Source of the DNA: Trichomonas vaginalis G3
Taxonomy: Eukaryota > Parabasalia > Trichomonadida > Trichomonadidae
Direction of reading: 5' to 3'
NCBI RefSeq assembly: GCF_026262505.1
Contig: NC_067208.1
Span: 3,977,962-4,041,961, forward strand
Length of the DNA stretch: 64,000 bases
Positions 46,106 to 55,384 of this stretch are shown here, piece after piece; the stretch's first letter is position 1, and every line of letters begins with the position of its first letter. The translations under genes were made by a program, and so were the position numbers. Below the pieces are notes generated by a model. The model was not told the origin of the DNA. It ran no database searches and worked only from the letters and a program-made list of their open reading frames with translations.

Positions 46106-46618
46106 TTAGTAAAAATCGGTCTTGAGGCATAATAAACAGAATATTTCCCATATTTCTAATAAAAATGGAGCCATTACACCAAAGAAAACGCCACAGATAA
46201 TATAATCTGAGCTAGCAGGTTGAAGCATGGTGTTTGAAATTAAGACGGTGCCAATGAAATGAAGGCATCCTTCAATAAAGCTTAAAGGAGCAGACGTAGT
46301 AGAAAAGCCTAGGATAATAAATATGAATACAAGAGCTAATAGAACATCTGAGACGATTAACCATATTTTTATTTGTTTCTGTACATGTTTGATTTGTTTT
46401 CCTGACGAGAAAATACCACGAATGCTATTTTTAAATGAATCTGGCATATATGGATTTGCAACTGAGTTATTAATACGATTTGCGTAATAATTTTTGATTG
46501 GATTTGCCTGTTGACTTTCGTTTTTATCTATTACGAACAAAACAACGTTCATTACTATATATAGAGAACAGAATGCAAATACTCTAAATGGGAAAATTAC
46601 TTTTGCTGTGGAAATCAT
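46106..46618 (-). CDS. 170-aa four-pass membrane protein, possibly TMEM107-like
   Basis: Starts MISTAKVIFPFRVFAFCSLY. Membrane segments lie at about 8-30, 82-104, 112-132 and 138-162, with a hydrophilic 50-residue loop between the first two. The last two segments (SFIEGCLHFIGTVL; VFFGVMAPFLLEIWEIF) recall TMEM107, a small ciliary transition-zone protein, in length, topology and the His in the third segment. The similarity is weak and by eye only. TCAATA lies about 15 bases upstream of the ATG. It may be a general small membrane protein. Confidence 0.5.
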   Translation of the reverse strand: MISTAKVIFPFRVFAFCSLYIVMNVVLFVIDKNESQQANPIKNYYANRINNSVANPYMPDSFKNSIRGIFSSGKQIKHVQKQIKIWLIVSDVLLALVFIFIILGFSTTSAPLSFIEGCLHFIGTVLISNTMLQPASSDYIICGVFFGVMAPFLLEIWEIFCLLCLKTDFY

Positions 46619-46879
46619 ATGTTATTTATTGAGTTCGTTTATATTGTTGTCACTTTTTAAGTTTTTACTTGAGCATTTCTTCTAAGCTAAAATAACAGTT
46701 CCTTCTTGAAATTCTGCATCCTATGATTTTAAATTGACAAAATATCACTGAAGTATTAGGGATTTCAAGATTAAGAAAGATATTCAAGAGTTGCAAACCT
46801 AGTCAATGGATTTTAGTCACTACATTTGAGTAATGGTGTGGATATCAAAGGAATTTTTTTATACTAAAAAATATTGAAA

Positions 46880-47896
46880 ATGAAAAATCAATTATATTGT
46901 ATTTCTGAAGGTAAAAATCTAGATATTTTCGAAAATCCATTTATTTTAATTGATGACGAATGCAACTTAGCTAAAATTGACTTCCCAAAGATCTGTCACT
47001 TTTCTACTAAAATGTCCTTGGAAATAGATATTGGAGAAATAGATCTCCCTGTTAGGATTAATCTGAAGTTTGATGGTAAAAATGCAGTCCCTGTTGATCC
47101 AAAGAGAATGGCTTCAATGTCCAAACTATTTAAAATTAATTTTGCCACGCTTAAAGGCGATACACTAGATTTATCTTCAAAAATAGAAGTCAAAACATAT
47201 GTTAACGAGTTGCTTGCTTTAATTCACAATTTAAATCCAAAATTAAATCTCAATATATTGTTAGAACTATTATTAATAGTTGTTGAATGGGGTTGCCCAA
47301 CAATTGAAGAAAAACTATACAACGCTTTATCCAAAAATGCTACTGAAGATCAAATTTTCCAATTAATCCTCCAAAATTTCAAAAAATATAAAGCAGACAA
47401 ATGCAAAGATTTGTTCAGAAATTACTACAGATACCTTGCAGAGAATTTTATTAGCTTCTCTCAAAAAAATTATTTACTTCATTTAGAAAATGAACAAATT
47501 ATATCTATTATAAACAACCCAGACTTCTCTCGCCCAAGTCGTGATGTTTACGATAAAATTTTGCTTACAATTATCATGTCAGATGAAAAATACAGATATT
47601 TAATTAATAAAATCGATCTGAATACAACAGATATGAATATTTTAGAGAGGTTAAATGCATTATTATTGAAAGATGACTCCACCAACCAATATAGCGAAAT
47701 AAGCAAGATATATAAGAACAGAAAGGAAATGCAAGCCAAAAAGAAAGACGATTTGTATGCTGTCTTCTCCAAGCTGCAAAAAATAAATAGTGAGAAGTCA
47801 GAACATTCAAAAGAACGCTTTGATAAAATTAATGAACAGATAGAGCTTTTGAAACAAAAGAATGCTGATATTCAGAAGAAGATTGATGGAAAATAA
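46880..47896 (+). CDS. 338-aa helical protein, BACK-like with C-terminal coiled coil
   Basis: The start is ATG 46,880; the frame opens 6 bases earlier only with TTG. The N-terminal 90 residues are beta-like. Residues 100-220 are helical (NPKLNLNILLELLLIVVEWG; RYLAENFISFSQKNYLLHLE; NEQIISIINNPDFSRPSRDV), resembling the BTB/BACK-like repeats common in trichomonad proteins. Residues 275-338 form a Lys/Glu coiled coil. Such proteins often act as adaptors, some for cullin ligases, but nothing here proves it. Confidence 0.45.
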   Translation: MKNQLYCISEGKNLDIFENPFILIDDECNLAKIDFPKICHFSTKMSLEIDIGEIDLPVRINLKFDGKNAVPVDPKRMASMSKLFKINFATLKGDTLDLSSKIEVKTYVNELLALIHNLNPKLNLNILLELLLIVVEWGCPTIEEKLYNALSKNATEDQIFQLILQNFKKYKADKCKDLFRNYYRYLAENFISFSQKNYLLHLENEQIISIINNPDFSRPSRDVYDKILLTIIMSDEKYRYLINKIDLNTTDMNILERLNALLLKDDSTNQYSEISKIYKNRKEMQAKKKDDLYAVFSKLQKINSEKSEHSKERFDKINEQIELLKQKNADIQKKIDGK

Positions 47897-48241
47897 TGTT
47901 ATTTTTATTTTTTGTATAAAGTTAAAAAGATTATAAAGATATTTATTTATAATTCTTCTTTTTTGTTATATCTGGACTAATCAATAGCCAATATCTTAAA
48001 CATATGATTTGTCCTTTATTCGAATCAATAAAGAAATTTGTAAATTCAAATTATCAGATTACCTCATTGCGCTTATTTGATAATATTTTAAAAGCAACGA
48101 TATATGATGTCCTTAGACTTAAAATGGTGGTAATAGTTAGAAAAATATGAGTAATTAGAAAAAGAATTACATATTTTTTAATTAGATTAACTTTTTTATA
48201 ACAGAAATAGAAATTATTAAAACAAACAGGCCTCGGATAAA
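47897..48241. other. Convergent intergenic DNA
   Basis: 345 AT-rich bases between convergent genes. No feature beyond poly-A/T runs. Confidence 0.4.
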
Positions 48242-49264
48242 TTATGGAAATTCAAGATCTCGAACTGGATCGAAATATCGATGTGCCATTGCTTCCTTTG
48301 CTGTAATTCTCTCTGTGTGGTCGTATACTATGCATTTGTCTAAAAGATCAATGGCGTCTTCATTTGCTAAAGATGCATTTTCACCGTTTACAAATGACCA
48401 CCATGGTTTCCTTTTAGATTTGTATACATGGATGTTTGGTGGAAGTGGTATTCCATACTTATCAAGGTATTCAGATAGACCATCAGTGCCTAAAACACTG
48501 GAAATTTTGCTGATCATGTCAAAATCATCGGAGCCTCTGAAAAATGGATAAATCTTAAAGACAAGGCTTGCCATTGTAACACCAAAGCACCACATGTCTA
48601 CGGAATAATCGTATTTTTGGTAGTCTAATAATAATTCTGGAGGTTTATAGTAACGTGTTGCTACATGAATCTGGTAGTTCTGTCCTGGATGGTAAAAGTC
48701 TGCAAGTCCCCAATCTATGAGACGCAATTTGTAAGTCTTTTTGTCAAATAATATATTTAAAGGTTTCACATCGCGATGCATAATTCCATGTGAGTGAGCA
48801 TAATCTAATGTCCTAAGTAATTGGTAAAGGTAGACTCTTGCTTCATAATCTGTCATACTAGCAAATAAATCTTGCCATTTAAGCTCTGGGATGTATTCGA
48901 AAACAAAACTGTATTGATTTGTTAAGGGTGTATAAACGACATCGTAAAGATTTACAATGTTAGGGCCACCTCTAAGATCAATTAAGATTTTTGCTTCACG
49001 GAGAAATTTTACATCTCGAGTAGGTTTTAATATTTTAATTGCTACTATTTCTTTTCCTTTGTATGCTGTGAAAACATCACTATATTTACCAGATCCTATC
49101 CTATCTAATATTTCATATAGATCAGGAGATCCATGAGGCAATTTGAAAGTCTCAACTTCATACCATTCTTTTCCAAGCTTTTCACATGCATCTGCATACA
49201 CTTTAGATACAGTATTTACATTGTATGTTGGATCAGTGCGCATCACTGCGCCACGAGAACTCAT
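48242..49264 (-). CDS. Casein kinase 2 catalytic subunit (alpha)
   Basis: 340 aa, the normal CK2-alpha length. The glycine loop is IGSGKYSDVF (56-65), the catalytic Lys is in AIKILK (about 77), the catalytic loop is HRDVKPLN (163-170), and DWGLADFYHPG (184-194) carries the CK2-specific DWG instead of DFG. ATRYYKPPELL follows, as in the CMGC kinases. An acidophilic Ser/Thr kinase, usually in a tetramer with a beta subunit, acting in nucleus and cytosol. All catalytic residues are present. Transcribed divergently from nothing nearby; the 3' end faces the BACK-like gene. Confidence 0.95.
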   Translation of the reverse strand: MSSRGAVMRTDPTYNVNTVSKVYADACEKLGKEWYEVETFKLPHGSPDLYEILDRIGSGKYSDVFTAYKGKEIVAIKILKPTRDVKFLREAKILIDLRGGPNIVNLYDVVYTPLTNQYSFVFEYIPELKWQDLFASMTDYEARVYLYQLLRTLDYAHSHGIMHRDVKPLNILFDKKTYKLRLIDWGLADFYHPGQNYQIHVATRYYKPPELLLDYQKYDYSVDMWCFGVTMASLVFKIYPFFRGSDDFDMISKISSVLGTDGLSEYLDKYGIPLPPNIHVYKSKRKPWWSFVNGENASLANEDAIDLLDKCIVYDHTERITAKEAMAHRYFDPVRDLEFP

Positions 49265-49541
49265 TTTTGAATTTCAGTTTGATAATTACAATTAGAAATG
49301 ATTTGTAATATTAAAATCATTATTTATTTCGAAAGTGAGTTGAATAACGATTTTCAAAAGTGACAAGATTACAGATTTTCAAACAAAAAAACAACCTCAA
49401 GAGAACTGCTCCGGAGTCTAAAATTAACTAAACTCCTTCATTTTTAAAATGTTTTAAGTGCTCGAGTTGAAATTTAGAGAATATAATTTTTTATTCAAAA
49501 TTAATAATAAAATTCTATATTTAACATGGCTATTAAAAGGT

Positions 49542-51086
49542 CTATTTCAAGTCATGGACGTGTTCCTTCTGGAAATTAGCAATCATCTTGTATGATTCCT
49601 TCAATGATTCGGAAACTTTGATGTAAATTGGTGTTAATTCCTTATAGATCTTAACATTTTCTTCCTTTGGAAGGAGAGAATGTGTTGTTCCTACCCATTT
49701 CTCAACAATGGAGAAATCTTTAATTTCTCCTAAAGCGTACATTCCGAGAACAATAGCTCCAAGGCAAGAACTTTCGATACTATCAGGAACTGTAACAGGT
49801 TGGTTGAAAATGTCAGACATCATTTGACACCAAAGTTGAGATTTAGCGAAACCTCCTGTAGCTTGGATTCTTTCAGGAGTTCCGATGACTTCTGTAAGTG
49901 CGATGAATACTGAGTAAAGATTGAAGATAACGCCTTCAAGAACAGCACGAATCATGTGTTCTTGTTTTGTATGCAAACCTAAACCGAAGAAAGAGCCTCT
50001 TGCGTTGGCATCCCAAAGAGGAGCACGTTCACCGGCCAAGTATGGATGGAACAACAAACCTCCAGAGCCTGGTTCGACTCTTTCTGCAATCATTGTCAAA
50101 ACTTGGTATGAATCGATGCCTAATCTCTTAGCTGTTTCGACTTCACTTGCTGCAAGCTCATCTCTGACCCATCTGAGTGTCATACCACCGTTGTTAACAG
50201 GTCCTCCAACGACCCATTTATCTTCTGTTAAAACGTAACAGAAAATACGTCCTTTAGGATCGGTAACAGGATGGTCAACAACTGTTCTGATTGCTCCAGA
50301 TGTTCCAATTGTAATTGCAACAACGCCTGGCTTGATTGCGTTGACACCAAGGTTTGACAAAACGCCATCGTTAGCGCCAATAACGAAAGCTGTATCTTCT
50401 TTAAGTCCAAGTTCACGTGCAATTGGTGCTTTGAGATTTCTGAGAACGTGTGTTGTTGGAACTAATTTTGAAAGGTTTTCTGGAGTAATTCCAGCAACAG
50501 AAAGAGCTTCTTCATCCCAATCGCGCTTCTCAAGATTGAAAAGGCCCATGGCAGAAGCAATAGAGTGGTCGACAACATATTCTCCGAAAAATCTGAAGAA
50601 GATATACTCCTTAATGCCGATAAACTTGAATGTGTTGTCGAAAATTTCAGGATGATCATGTCTAAGCCATGTAATTTTGGCAAATGGAGACATTGGATGA
50701 ATAGGAGTTCCTGTTCTCCTGTAGATTTCGTGTCCATTGAAGTCGGAAAGGATCTTTTCAGCCCATGCAGTGGCTCTGCAATCAGCCCATGTGATAGATT
50801 TTGTGAGTGGTTGGCCAATTCTATCAACAGCGATAATTGCATGCATTGCAGTACTGAATGATACTAAATGGAGATTGTCTGGATTGATTTTGCTTGTTCT
50901 CATGACATTTGCAATGGCCTTCTTGCAGGCATTATAAATTTCATCGGGATCTTGCTCTGCAACTTCAGGACGAGGGCTATAAAGCGGATAATTCTGGTGA
51001 TTCATAGCAACAATCGAGCCATTTTCGGCAAAAAGTACTGCTTTTGTACTTGTGGTTCCGATATCAACGCCAAGATAGTAGCTCAT
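49542..51086 (-). CDS. Gluconate kinase, FGGY family, bacterial type
   Basis: 514 aa. The N-terminal phosphate motif is GVDIGTTSTKAV (6-17), and the second FGGY half has ITIGTSGAIRTVV near 265, AGERAPLWDANARG near 355 and TGGFAKSQLWCQM near 415. The sequence looks most like gluconate kinases of Firmicutes, which phosphorylate D-gluconate to 6-phosphogluconate for the pentose phosphate pathway. Xylulokinase is the main alternative. It is clearly more GC-rich than its neighbours, which fits lateral transfer; trichomonads have many such genes. TCAATA lies about 10 bases upstream of the ATG. Confidence 0.88.
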   Translation of the reverse strand: MSYYLGVDIGTTSTKAVLFAENGSIVAMNHQNYPLYSPRPEVAEQDPDEIYNACKKAIANVMRTSKINPDNLHLVSFSTAMHAIIAVDRIGQPLTKSITWADCRATAWAEKILSDFNGHEIYRRTGTPIHPMSPFAKITWLRHDHPEIFDNTFKFIGIKEYIFFRFFGEYVVDHSIASAMGLFNLEKRDWDEEALSVAGITPENLSKLVPTTHVLRNLKAPIARELGLKEDTAFVIGANDGVLSNLGVNAIKPGVVAITIGTSGAIRTVVDHPVTDPKGRIFCYVLTEDKWVVGGPVNNGGMTLRWVRDELAASEVETAKRLGIDSYQVLTMIAERVEPGSGGLLFHPYLAGERAPLWDANARGSFFGLGLHTKQEHMIRAVLEGVIFNLYSVFIALTEVIGTPERIQATGGFAKSQLWCQMMSDIFNQPVTVPDSIESSCLGAIVLGMYALGEIKDFSIVEKWVGTTHSLLPKEENVKIYKELTPIYIKVSESLKESYKMIANFQKEHVHDLK

Positions 51087-52228
51087 ATCACGATATTGAA
51101 AATTTTATATTTTTTCAATTTTGATAAGACTTTACAATAATGGGTACGATTGAAGATTGAAAGAAATATTCGTCAGACCTATCAGCATTAAATACTGTGA
51201 GGATTGATTGTACGCATAATTCCAGAATGGTTCTTAAAATTTGTCACTTTTCTACTGGTGTGGATAATATTCTTTGGGTTTCAATTAGGAACCTCAATCT
51301 AATTATAGGGCCATTGATTTGTTAATATGTCATATTTTGAAAATCCGCTTGGCTTGAATGCAGAAGATCAATTGATGGGAATTTCATTCATTATGTATGA
51401 TAAATGTTTCTTGATATCGGCAAAGCATTGTATATGAGATCATTTTAGAATAATTCAATACTTTGAACATGGTTGAATAAACAAGCTCGATCAAAGAGTT
51501 CATCTTTAAAACACGAGAATTGCTAATTGATGCAAAATTTGTTTTGTGAATAGTACAATCAGAATGCATGAAAAGATAAGAAAAAATAAAGCATTTTTTC
51601 GGATAAAAAGCTTGAACTTCTCATACTTAATATAGAAAACTGGAGAAGTTACATTGCATATAGGTCATTTATTATCACGACGACATAAAAATCATCTCGA
51701 AACATGTCTAAGTTTCCAAAACTCTTTTGGTTTTGATTCAATAGATTAAAAATTGATAAAAATATGAAAGATGAGATTTTTAAGATCGGATGAAGAGAGT
51801 TGAATTTTTTGGAGGCTTATGGATTATTCTTTTCCAATAATAATTAGGAAAAATAATAAAATGATCAATAGGAATTCAATTGTGAGTATCCTTGAGTCGA
51901 ATTGCATGTAATAAAAATCACAATTCAATTTCTAACGAGATTTAGAGGGAATTTTATTTAAAAAATGGTATAGCACATGATTCTCTTTCATACGGATCAA
52001 CATGAAATATTAAAATTAATGTGAAAAACCAATTTCGTGAGAGAAATTAAATGGTTGTAACGTACAAATTTTTCAATAAATGTGAATTCGAAATAAAAAT
52101 CATATTTTTCTATAGTACAGTAATAATTTGTTATTAAATGATTCAATTTTTTTCAAAGAAGAACCGTAAAATTCTCAAAAAACACTAAGTTTCAATAAAG
52201 TATTGAAAAACTCTTTTTATTCTTTACT
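51087..52228. other. Divergent intergenic DNA, 1.1 kb
   Basis: AT-rich; no gene seen. The two ends hold promoters: TTCAATATCGTG before the kinase (minus strand) and TTTCAATAAAG (52,190-52,200) before the USP-like gene. Confidence 0.45.
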
Positions 52229-53755
52229 ATGCAATCAGGATTTCGTGATCAAATGCTTCCCCTTCTTCCGCAGCTTAAAGGTGAGACGCCTAGAAGCAAT
52301 CTTGCAAGGAACGTCTCCCTTTTTGCTGCTGATTGGTATCAGTCTTTTGTTCGCTGGTTGGATGATGAATCGTCACCCCTTCCAGGCGAAATCAAAAACA
52401 GTGAATTGCAATCGAAGCTTCAAAATAAAGAAAATTTAGAAGAACATATCGATTTTGAAGTCTTAGATAAAAATATTGCCGAAACAGTATTCAATTTCTT
52501 TCATGGTGGCCCTCAAATTTTACGTCCAATGCTTGCTGATCCAAAGACTCAAATTGGAACAGTAATTATTTACCCAATCAAACTTTCATTTATTTTCGAC
52601 AAAGATTCTTTCGTCTCTACCGTCCATCCATCTTGGGCACTCGAAGACATCAAGAAGACGATCGGCGCTAAGCATAAGTTTGACCCTTCGACAGCTACAT
52701 TTCTTTCAGATTCTACGAATGTAGTTATTCCTGATGATACGACAGCTCAGAAGATTATCGAGCTCTTTGGCCCTAAGATCCAAATTTCTCTACCAGGTTC
52801 CCTGAAAATGAACCCAACTCAACATGGAAAAACATCTTCAATTGGCTCTGTCGGATCCATCCCTGCCACATTGAGAATGTCCACTATTGCTGAAGGTAGC
52901 ATTTTCAGTGCTTTCCTCCAATGCTTATGCAGAATTCCTGCTTTCAAAGAAGCTGTCAATCAAATTACAATTCCAGCAACGCCAAATGAAACAAACGATA
53001 CTCCTCAGATTGCTTTTGTTAGGTATTTCAGAGAAATTTGCCAAAACCCAACAGCTCAGTTTCCAACAGAATCTTCTCCTATTTCTAACGCTTTCAATAC
53101 CGCAATTTACATGAGAACCGACGAAATTAATACAATCAGGCACTTCGAGTTACCCGGTCTTCTTTCAATTGTTTTCAGAGAAATTAATTGCGGAGTCGAT
53201 TTATTCAAATTCAAAGAGCAAAGAACTGAGCTCTGCCCTAAGTGCAAATACTTTAACCAATTCGAGGTCGAATTAACATCAATGATGGTCGAAATTACAA
53301 CGAAGTTATTCAGAAAAACTAAAATCGAAGATTGCATTGCCCAATACTTCTCTCTAAGGAAACGTGCTAAAACAAACAGATGGGAATGCCCACAATGCAA
53401 GAAGAAGGTCCTCGTTCGCGAACAAAACAAGAGTTTGTCAACTCCAAATATTTTAGTTATTTACATTCACAGATTCGTTAAAGGATCTTCCCATGACTTT
53501 AATATTCTTCCGGATGAAGTTATCTACGGCCCGACTCTAAACTTAGAGCCATTTACTGGCAATAAAGCAGATAAGTACAAATTGATCGGCTCGATCGCTC
53601 ACGTTGGCCGAACTTTCACCCAGAGATATAAAGGATTCATCCTAGAAGAAGATGGAAAGAAGTGGACTATGTATAACGATAACAGATCCAGACCAGCTAC
53701 AGCTCGATCTGTCTACTTCGAAGAACCTCTAGCTATGGTGTATGTTAGAAAATAA
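52229..53755 (+). CDS. USP-family (C19) protein lacking catalytic residues
   Basis: 508 aa. An N-terminal DUSP-like part (WYQSFVRWLDDESSPLPGEI near 36-55) and a ubiquitin-like part (110-190) precede a USP core at about 210-508. The Cys box aligns as AEGSIFSAFLQCL (221-233), with Ser 224 where active enzymes have Cys. The His box is HVGRTFTQRYKGF (458-470), with Arg 466 where His is expected; the Asp region NDN (483-485) is kept. The two Cys-X2-Cys zinc pairs (LCPKC, ECPQC) are present. Best read as an inactive USP15/USP4-like scaffold or ubiquitin binder. Confidence 0.8.
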   Translation: MQSGFRDQMLPLLPQLKGETPRSNLARNVSLFAADWYQSFVRWLDDESSPLPGEIKNSELQSKLQNKENLEEHIDFEVLDKNIAETVFNFFHGGPQILRPMLADPKTQIGTVIIYPIKLSFIFDKDSFVSTVHPSWALEDIKKTIGAKHKFDPSTATFLSDSTNVVIPDDTTAQKIIELFGPKIQISLPGSLKMNPTQHGKTSSIGSVGSIPATLRMSTIAEGSIFSAFLQCLCRIPAFKEAVNQITIPATPNETNDTPQIAFVRYFREICQNPTAQFPTESSPISNAFNTAIYMRTDEINTIRHFELPGLLSIVFREINCGVDLFKFKEQRTELCPKCKYFNQFEVELTSMMVEITTKLFRKTKIEDCIAQYFSLRKRAKTNRWECPQCKKKVLVREQNKSLSTPNILVIYIHRFVKGSSHDFNILPDEVIYGPTLNLEPFTGNKADKYKLIGSIAHVGRTFTQRYKGFILEEDGKKWTMYNDNRSRPATARSVYFEEPLAMVYVRK

Positions 53756-53856
53756 CTTATTTGTTAATTATAGATTGTTAATTTTGTTTTCCTAAAAAAA
53801 TTGTTAATAATTTACTTTCATTAATACAAATATCTTTTATATTACTAATTGACAAA

Positions 53857-53980
53857 CTAAAGATTGCCTTTGTTTTCAATTAACATTCCGTAGAAATCGA
53901 ATTGGATTACGATAACATAGAAACCTGCAAAAATTCCAATGAAAATCTGTTTGTTGTTGAATGTACTCTTGATTTCGGAA
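53857..53980 (-). CDS. Possible last exon of a small membrane protein gene
   Basis: On the minus strand, TTTTTACAG is followed by 40 codons (SEIKSTFNNKQIFIGIFAGF, YVIVIQFDFYGMLIENKGNL) and TAG. The sequence looks like real protein with one membrane segment, yet no in-frame ATG precedes it, which suggests an intron whose 3' end is the ACAG at 53,981-53,984. No 5' exon is recognised. The TA-flanked element begins only 62 bases upstream and could have displaced it. Confidence 0.35.
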
Positions 53981-54041
53981 CTGTAAAAAGTTTAATTTTT
54001 CCAAATTTTTTTCAAATTTCAAAAAATGAAAATCAAATTTA

Positions 54042-55093
54042 AGGGTTTCGTTTTGCTAAAATTGTCACTTTTATAGCATATTTGTTTTTGGATGTTTTGC
54101 GAAACCAAAAAAAAAACTATGATATACAATGTGTGTGTAAAGAAAATACTTTATTTACTAGTTAAAAAATCATTTGGTATTGATCAAGTTTTTTTTTCTG
54201 GATAAGATATTATATGGATAATTGGATAGAAAATACAATTATATAATCTTGTACCTGGTTTAATTAAGCTAATTGTCATCAGAAACTTGTAATTTTTATG
54301 AATTTCAGATTTTCTTTTCATTACTGCTTTTCTTAATAGGTCAAGTTCTTATTTACGTTATAAAGTATGATATTTACAAATATCAAGTTATCATGTTTTT
54401 TGAGAAATTATGAGAAACAAACAAAAATGAAAAAGATAGGAATAGCAATGAATAGTGATGTGGGTATAGAAAATGTAAGAGATATGAATGCAAAGCAATC
54501 AGTATTTAGGATATTGACCATAGATTTCGAAAAAAAAAATGCTGCATATTGAGCGAAAACTATGATTATATTATAAGGCTGTCATTTAAAGCATAATGAA
54601 ACTATTCCCTTTTCATTTTAATCGAATAAGATAGTAAAGATTTTTGAATTAGCTAGAAACTGATGAGATGTTTTCACAAATCAGATTTTTAATCTCTATA
54701 ATGCATAATTCACTCAATATCTCAAATTTGATATTGCGAGATATTTTTGCTATCGGTTTCGCAATTTTGACACAATAGCAAGAGGGTTCTATAAGCATTA
54801 TTATCAACGTAGAATCTGAATATCATATCAGAAAATGTCGCAAATCTAACATTTACCCGACCAAATAGCAAAAATAATTGAATACTTTTCGCAAAAACTT
54901 TAAAAATCGATAAAAATATGAAATATAGATATTAAAGAGATTTTTTATATAATATTCATAAAGATTTTCCAAAAATATGATACCGCAAAATTAAAAAAGT
55001 GACGTCTTGAGTGGAGTCAAAGGTCGAAATTGCTAGCTAAATGTTTTTTTCGCGAAATTGCGTATTGTACGTTTTTTCGCAAAACGAAACCCT
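54042..55093. mobile_element. TA-flanked 1,052-bp non-autonomous element (family 2)
   Basis: TA (54,040-54,041) then AGGGTTTCGTTTTGC; right end GCAAAACGAAACCCT (55,079-55,093) then TA. The 15-bp inverted ends match exactly and continue with A-rich sequence. No transposase ORF. Length (1,052 bp), TA flanks and an AGGGT start parallel the element at 38,970-40,012 although the rest differs. Tc1/mariner-like MITE. Confidence 0.65.
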
Positions 55094-55384
55094 TATCAAA
55101 AAAAAAAAAAAAAAAAAAAAAAAAGGTAGTGGGGCTTCCAGGCACTTCGTGCCCTCTAGCCCCGAAGATGTTTAGTATAAATGAAGTTTTTATTCGGAAA
55201 ATTGTTAGTCTTCTGGTGTGAATTCGGAGGACTCTTCTTCTTCCTCCATTGCTTCTGGGAAGAAGCCTTCTTCTGGGTCGAAAACATTATATAATGTGTC
55301 GCTTTTCACAAATTATATATGTTTTCATGTTTTGTCACTTTTCTGTCACTTTTCGGGTAAAAACATTTTTATTATTATATATAA
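55094..55384. other. Poly-A tract, nested hairpin and left edge of Polinton C
   Basis: A poly-A tract of nearly 30 bases (about 55,097-55,124) is followed by GGGGCT (55,131-55,136) and AGCCCC (55,158-55,163) around a 21-nt loop holding GGCAC-TTC-GTGCC (NH3). On the minus strand, 55,219-55,300 keeps an acidic C-terminal remnant (NVFDPEEGFFPEAMEEEEES). The Polinton border is probably near 55,125 but no terminal repeat can be confirmed. Confidence 0.5.

Noticed and set aside
55097-55124. Poly-A tract as the tail of a retroposed gene
   Set aside because: Upstream is a TA-flanked DNA element, not an intron-less gene copy, and no target duplication flanks the tract.
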